A program made the translations under genes and the position numbers. The notes below the pieces were generated by a model. The model saw only the letters and a program-made list of their open reading frames with translations, ran no database searches and was not told the DNA's origin. Positions 18,566 to 18,985 of a stretch of 18,985 nt of DNA are shown piece after piece. The stretch is from Cladosporium sp. IMV 00045 (lineage: Eukaryota > Ascomycota > Dothideomycetes > Cladosporiales > Cladosporiaceae), in the NCBI GenBank assembly GCA_001931905.2, contig MSJI02000668.1, forward strand, positions 1 through 18,985, written 5' to 3'. Positions within the stretch are counted from its first letter, which is position 1, and every line of letters begins with the position of its first letter.

Positions 18566-18985
18566 AAAGCAACGCAAGCACTCCCTCCCCCTGAGCTCCA
18601 ACAGCGCAAGGAGGGGGAAAAACATCAAATACTTCCAGGACACTGGCCAGCCGATCGAAGACACCGCATTCTCTTCACGGGAGGACCTCTTATTATTAGA
18701 CTACCGAAAAGGAAAAAAGGCAAAGGCAAGACAAGTCCAGCACTGGTGTTCGCTTGCGGCAGTCGACATTGTTACCTAATGATTGATGAGGAGAGTTGTC
18801 CGGGTGAAGGCGAGGACGAGAAAGTCAGGTGCATATGTAGGTAGGTACCAATTGAGGCTGCTACATAGTTCACTCTTGTATTTACGAAAGAGAATGAGAA
18901 CAGAAATCTATACTTAGGTAGAAACTCCCGAAAGCTGATCTCTTGCCTTTGACAGATTAGATTCGATTAGGGTTTTTTTTTTTTT

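Larger units (their letters stand above)
14601..18985. other. Long region with no recognisable gene; possible degraded coding
   Basis: This 4.4 kb has many overlapping open frames up to ~270 codons on both strands, none resembling a family I know. On the + strand, stop-free stretches with protein-like composition shift frame repeatedly (around 15.57-15.75, 15.79-16.26, 16.41-16.58, 16.64-16.93, 17.08-17.26 and 17.40-17.73 kb). This fits either an old pseudogene with many indels or chance in stop-poor DNA. An 89-bp tandem duplication sits at 16188-16365. The last ~450 bp has several TACCTA/TAGGTA motifs, and the window ends in a T run after TTAGGG. Confidence 0.4.

Noticed and set aside
18965..18985. 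Telomere at the right edge
   Set aside because: Only a single TTAGGG followed by T; a telomere would show many tandem units.

Overview
The window reads as nuclear DNA of a filamentous ascomycete, most likely a Dothideomycete (class-level guess, low confidence). The reasons are short introns of 50-120 nt with CTAAC/CTGAC-type branch points and (C/T)AG acceptors, CT-rich leaders, C-ending codons in strong genes, and the gene set itself. All four recognisable genes lie on the + strand and are separated by long spacers.

Layout. 1-1248: the 3' end of a gene for an Est1/SMG7-type DNA/RNA-binding protein (nonsense-mediated decay or telomere family), cut by the left edge. 3105-5146: a five-exon MFS drug/polyamine-type transporter that appears broken, with one extra base in an A run, one extra base in a T run, and an in-frame TAA, all in exon 3. 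It also carries a probable GC-AG intron. 8445-11165: a two-exon gene for a Pumilio/PUF protein whose eight repeats have the side chains of the Puf3-type code (predicted target UGUANAUA), behind a pyrimidine-rich leader. 14103-14535: a two-exon gene for a 124-residue secreted double-psi beta-barrel (RlpA/expansin-like) protein with six cysteines, followed by a likely 3'UTR intron. 14601-18985: about 4.4 kb with no recognisable gene. It holds an 89-bp diverged tandem duplication and several short stop-free stretches that shift frame repeatedly, so they may be relics or chance.

The four genes do not form a pathway. Two act on RNA fate (an Est1/SMG7-like protein and a Puf3-like protein); the other two are accessory (a dead transporter and a small secreted protein). 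I found no tRNA, rRNA, CRISPR array or intact transposon. I see no clear new multi-gene system. The best leads are the decaying transporter with its mid-exon strand-composition flips, the PUF leader, the small secreted barrel protein, and possible relic coding at 13.2-13.9 kb and 15.5-17.7 kb.
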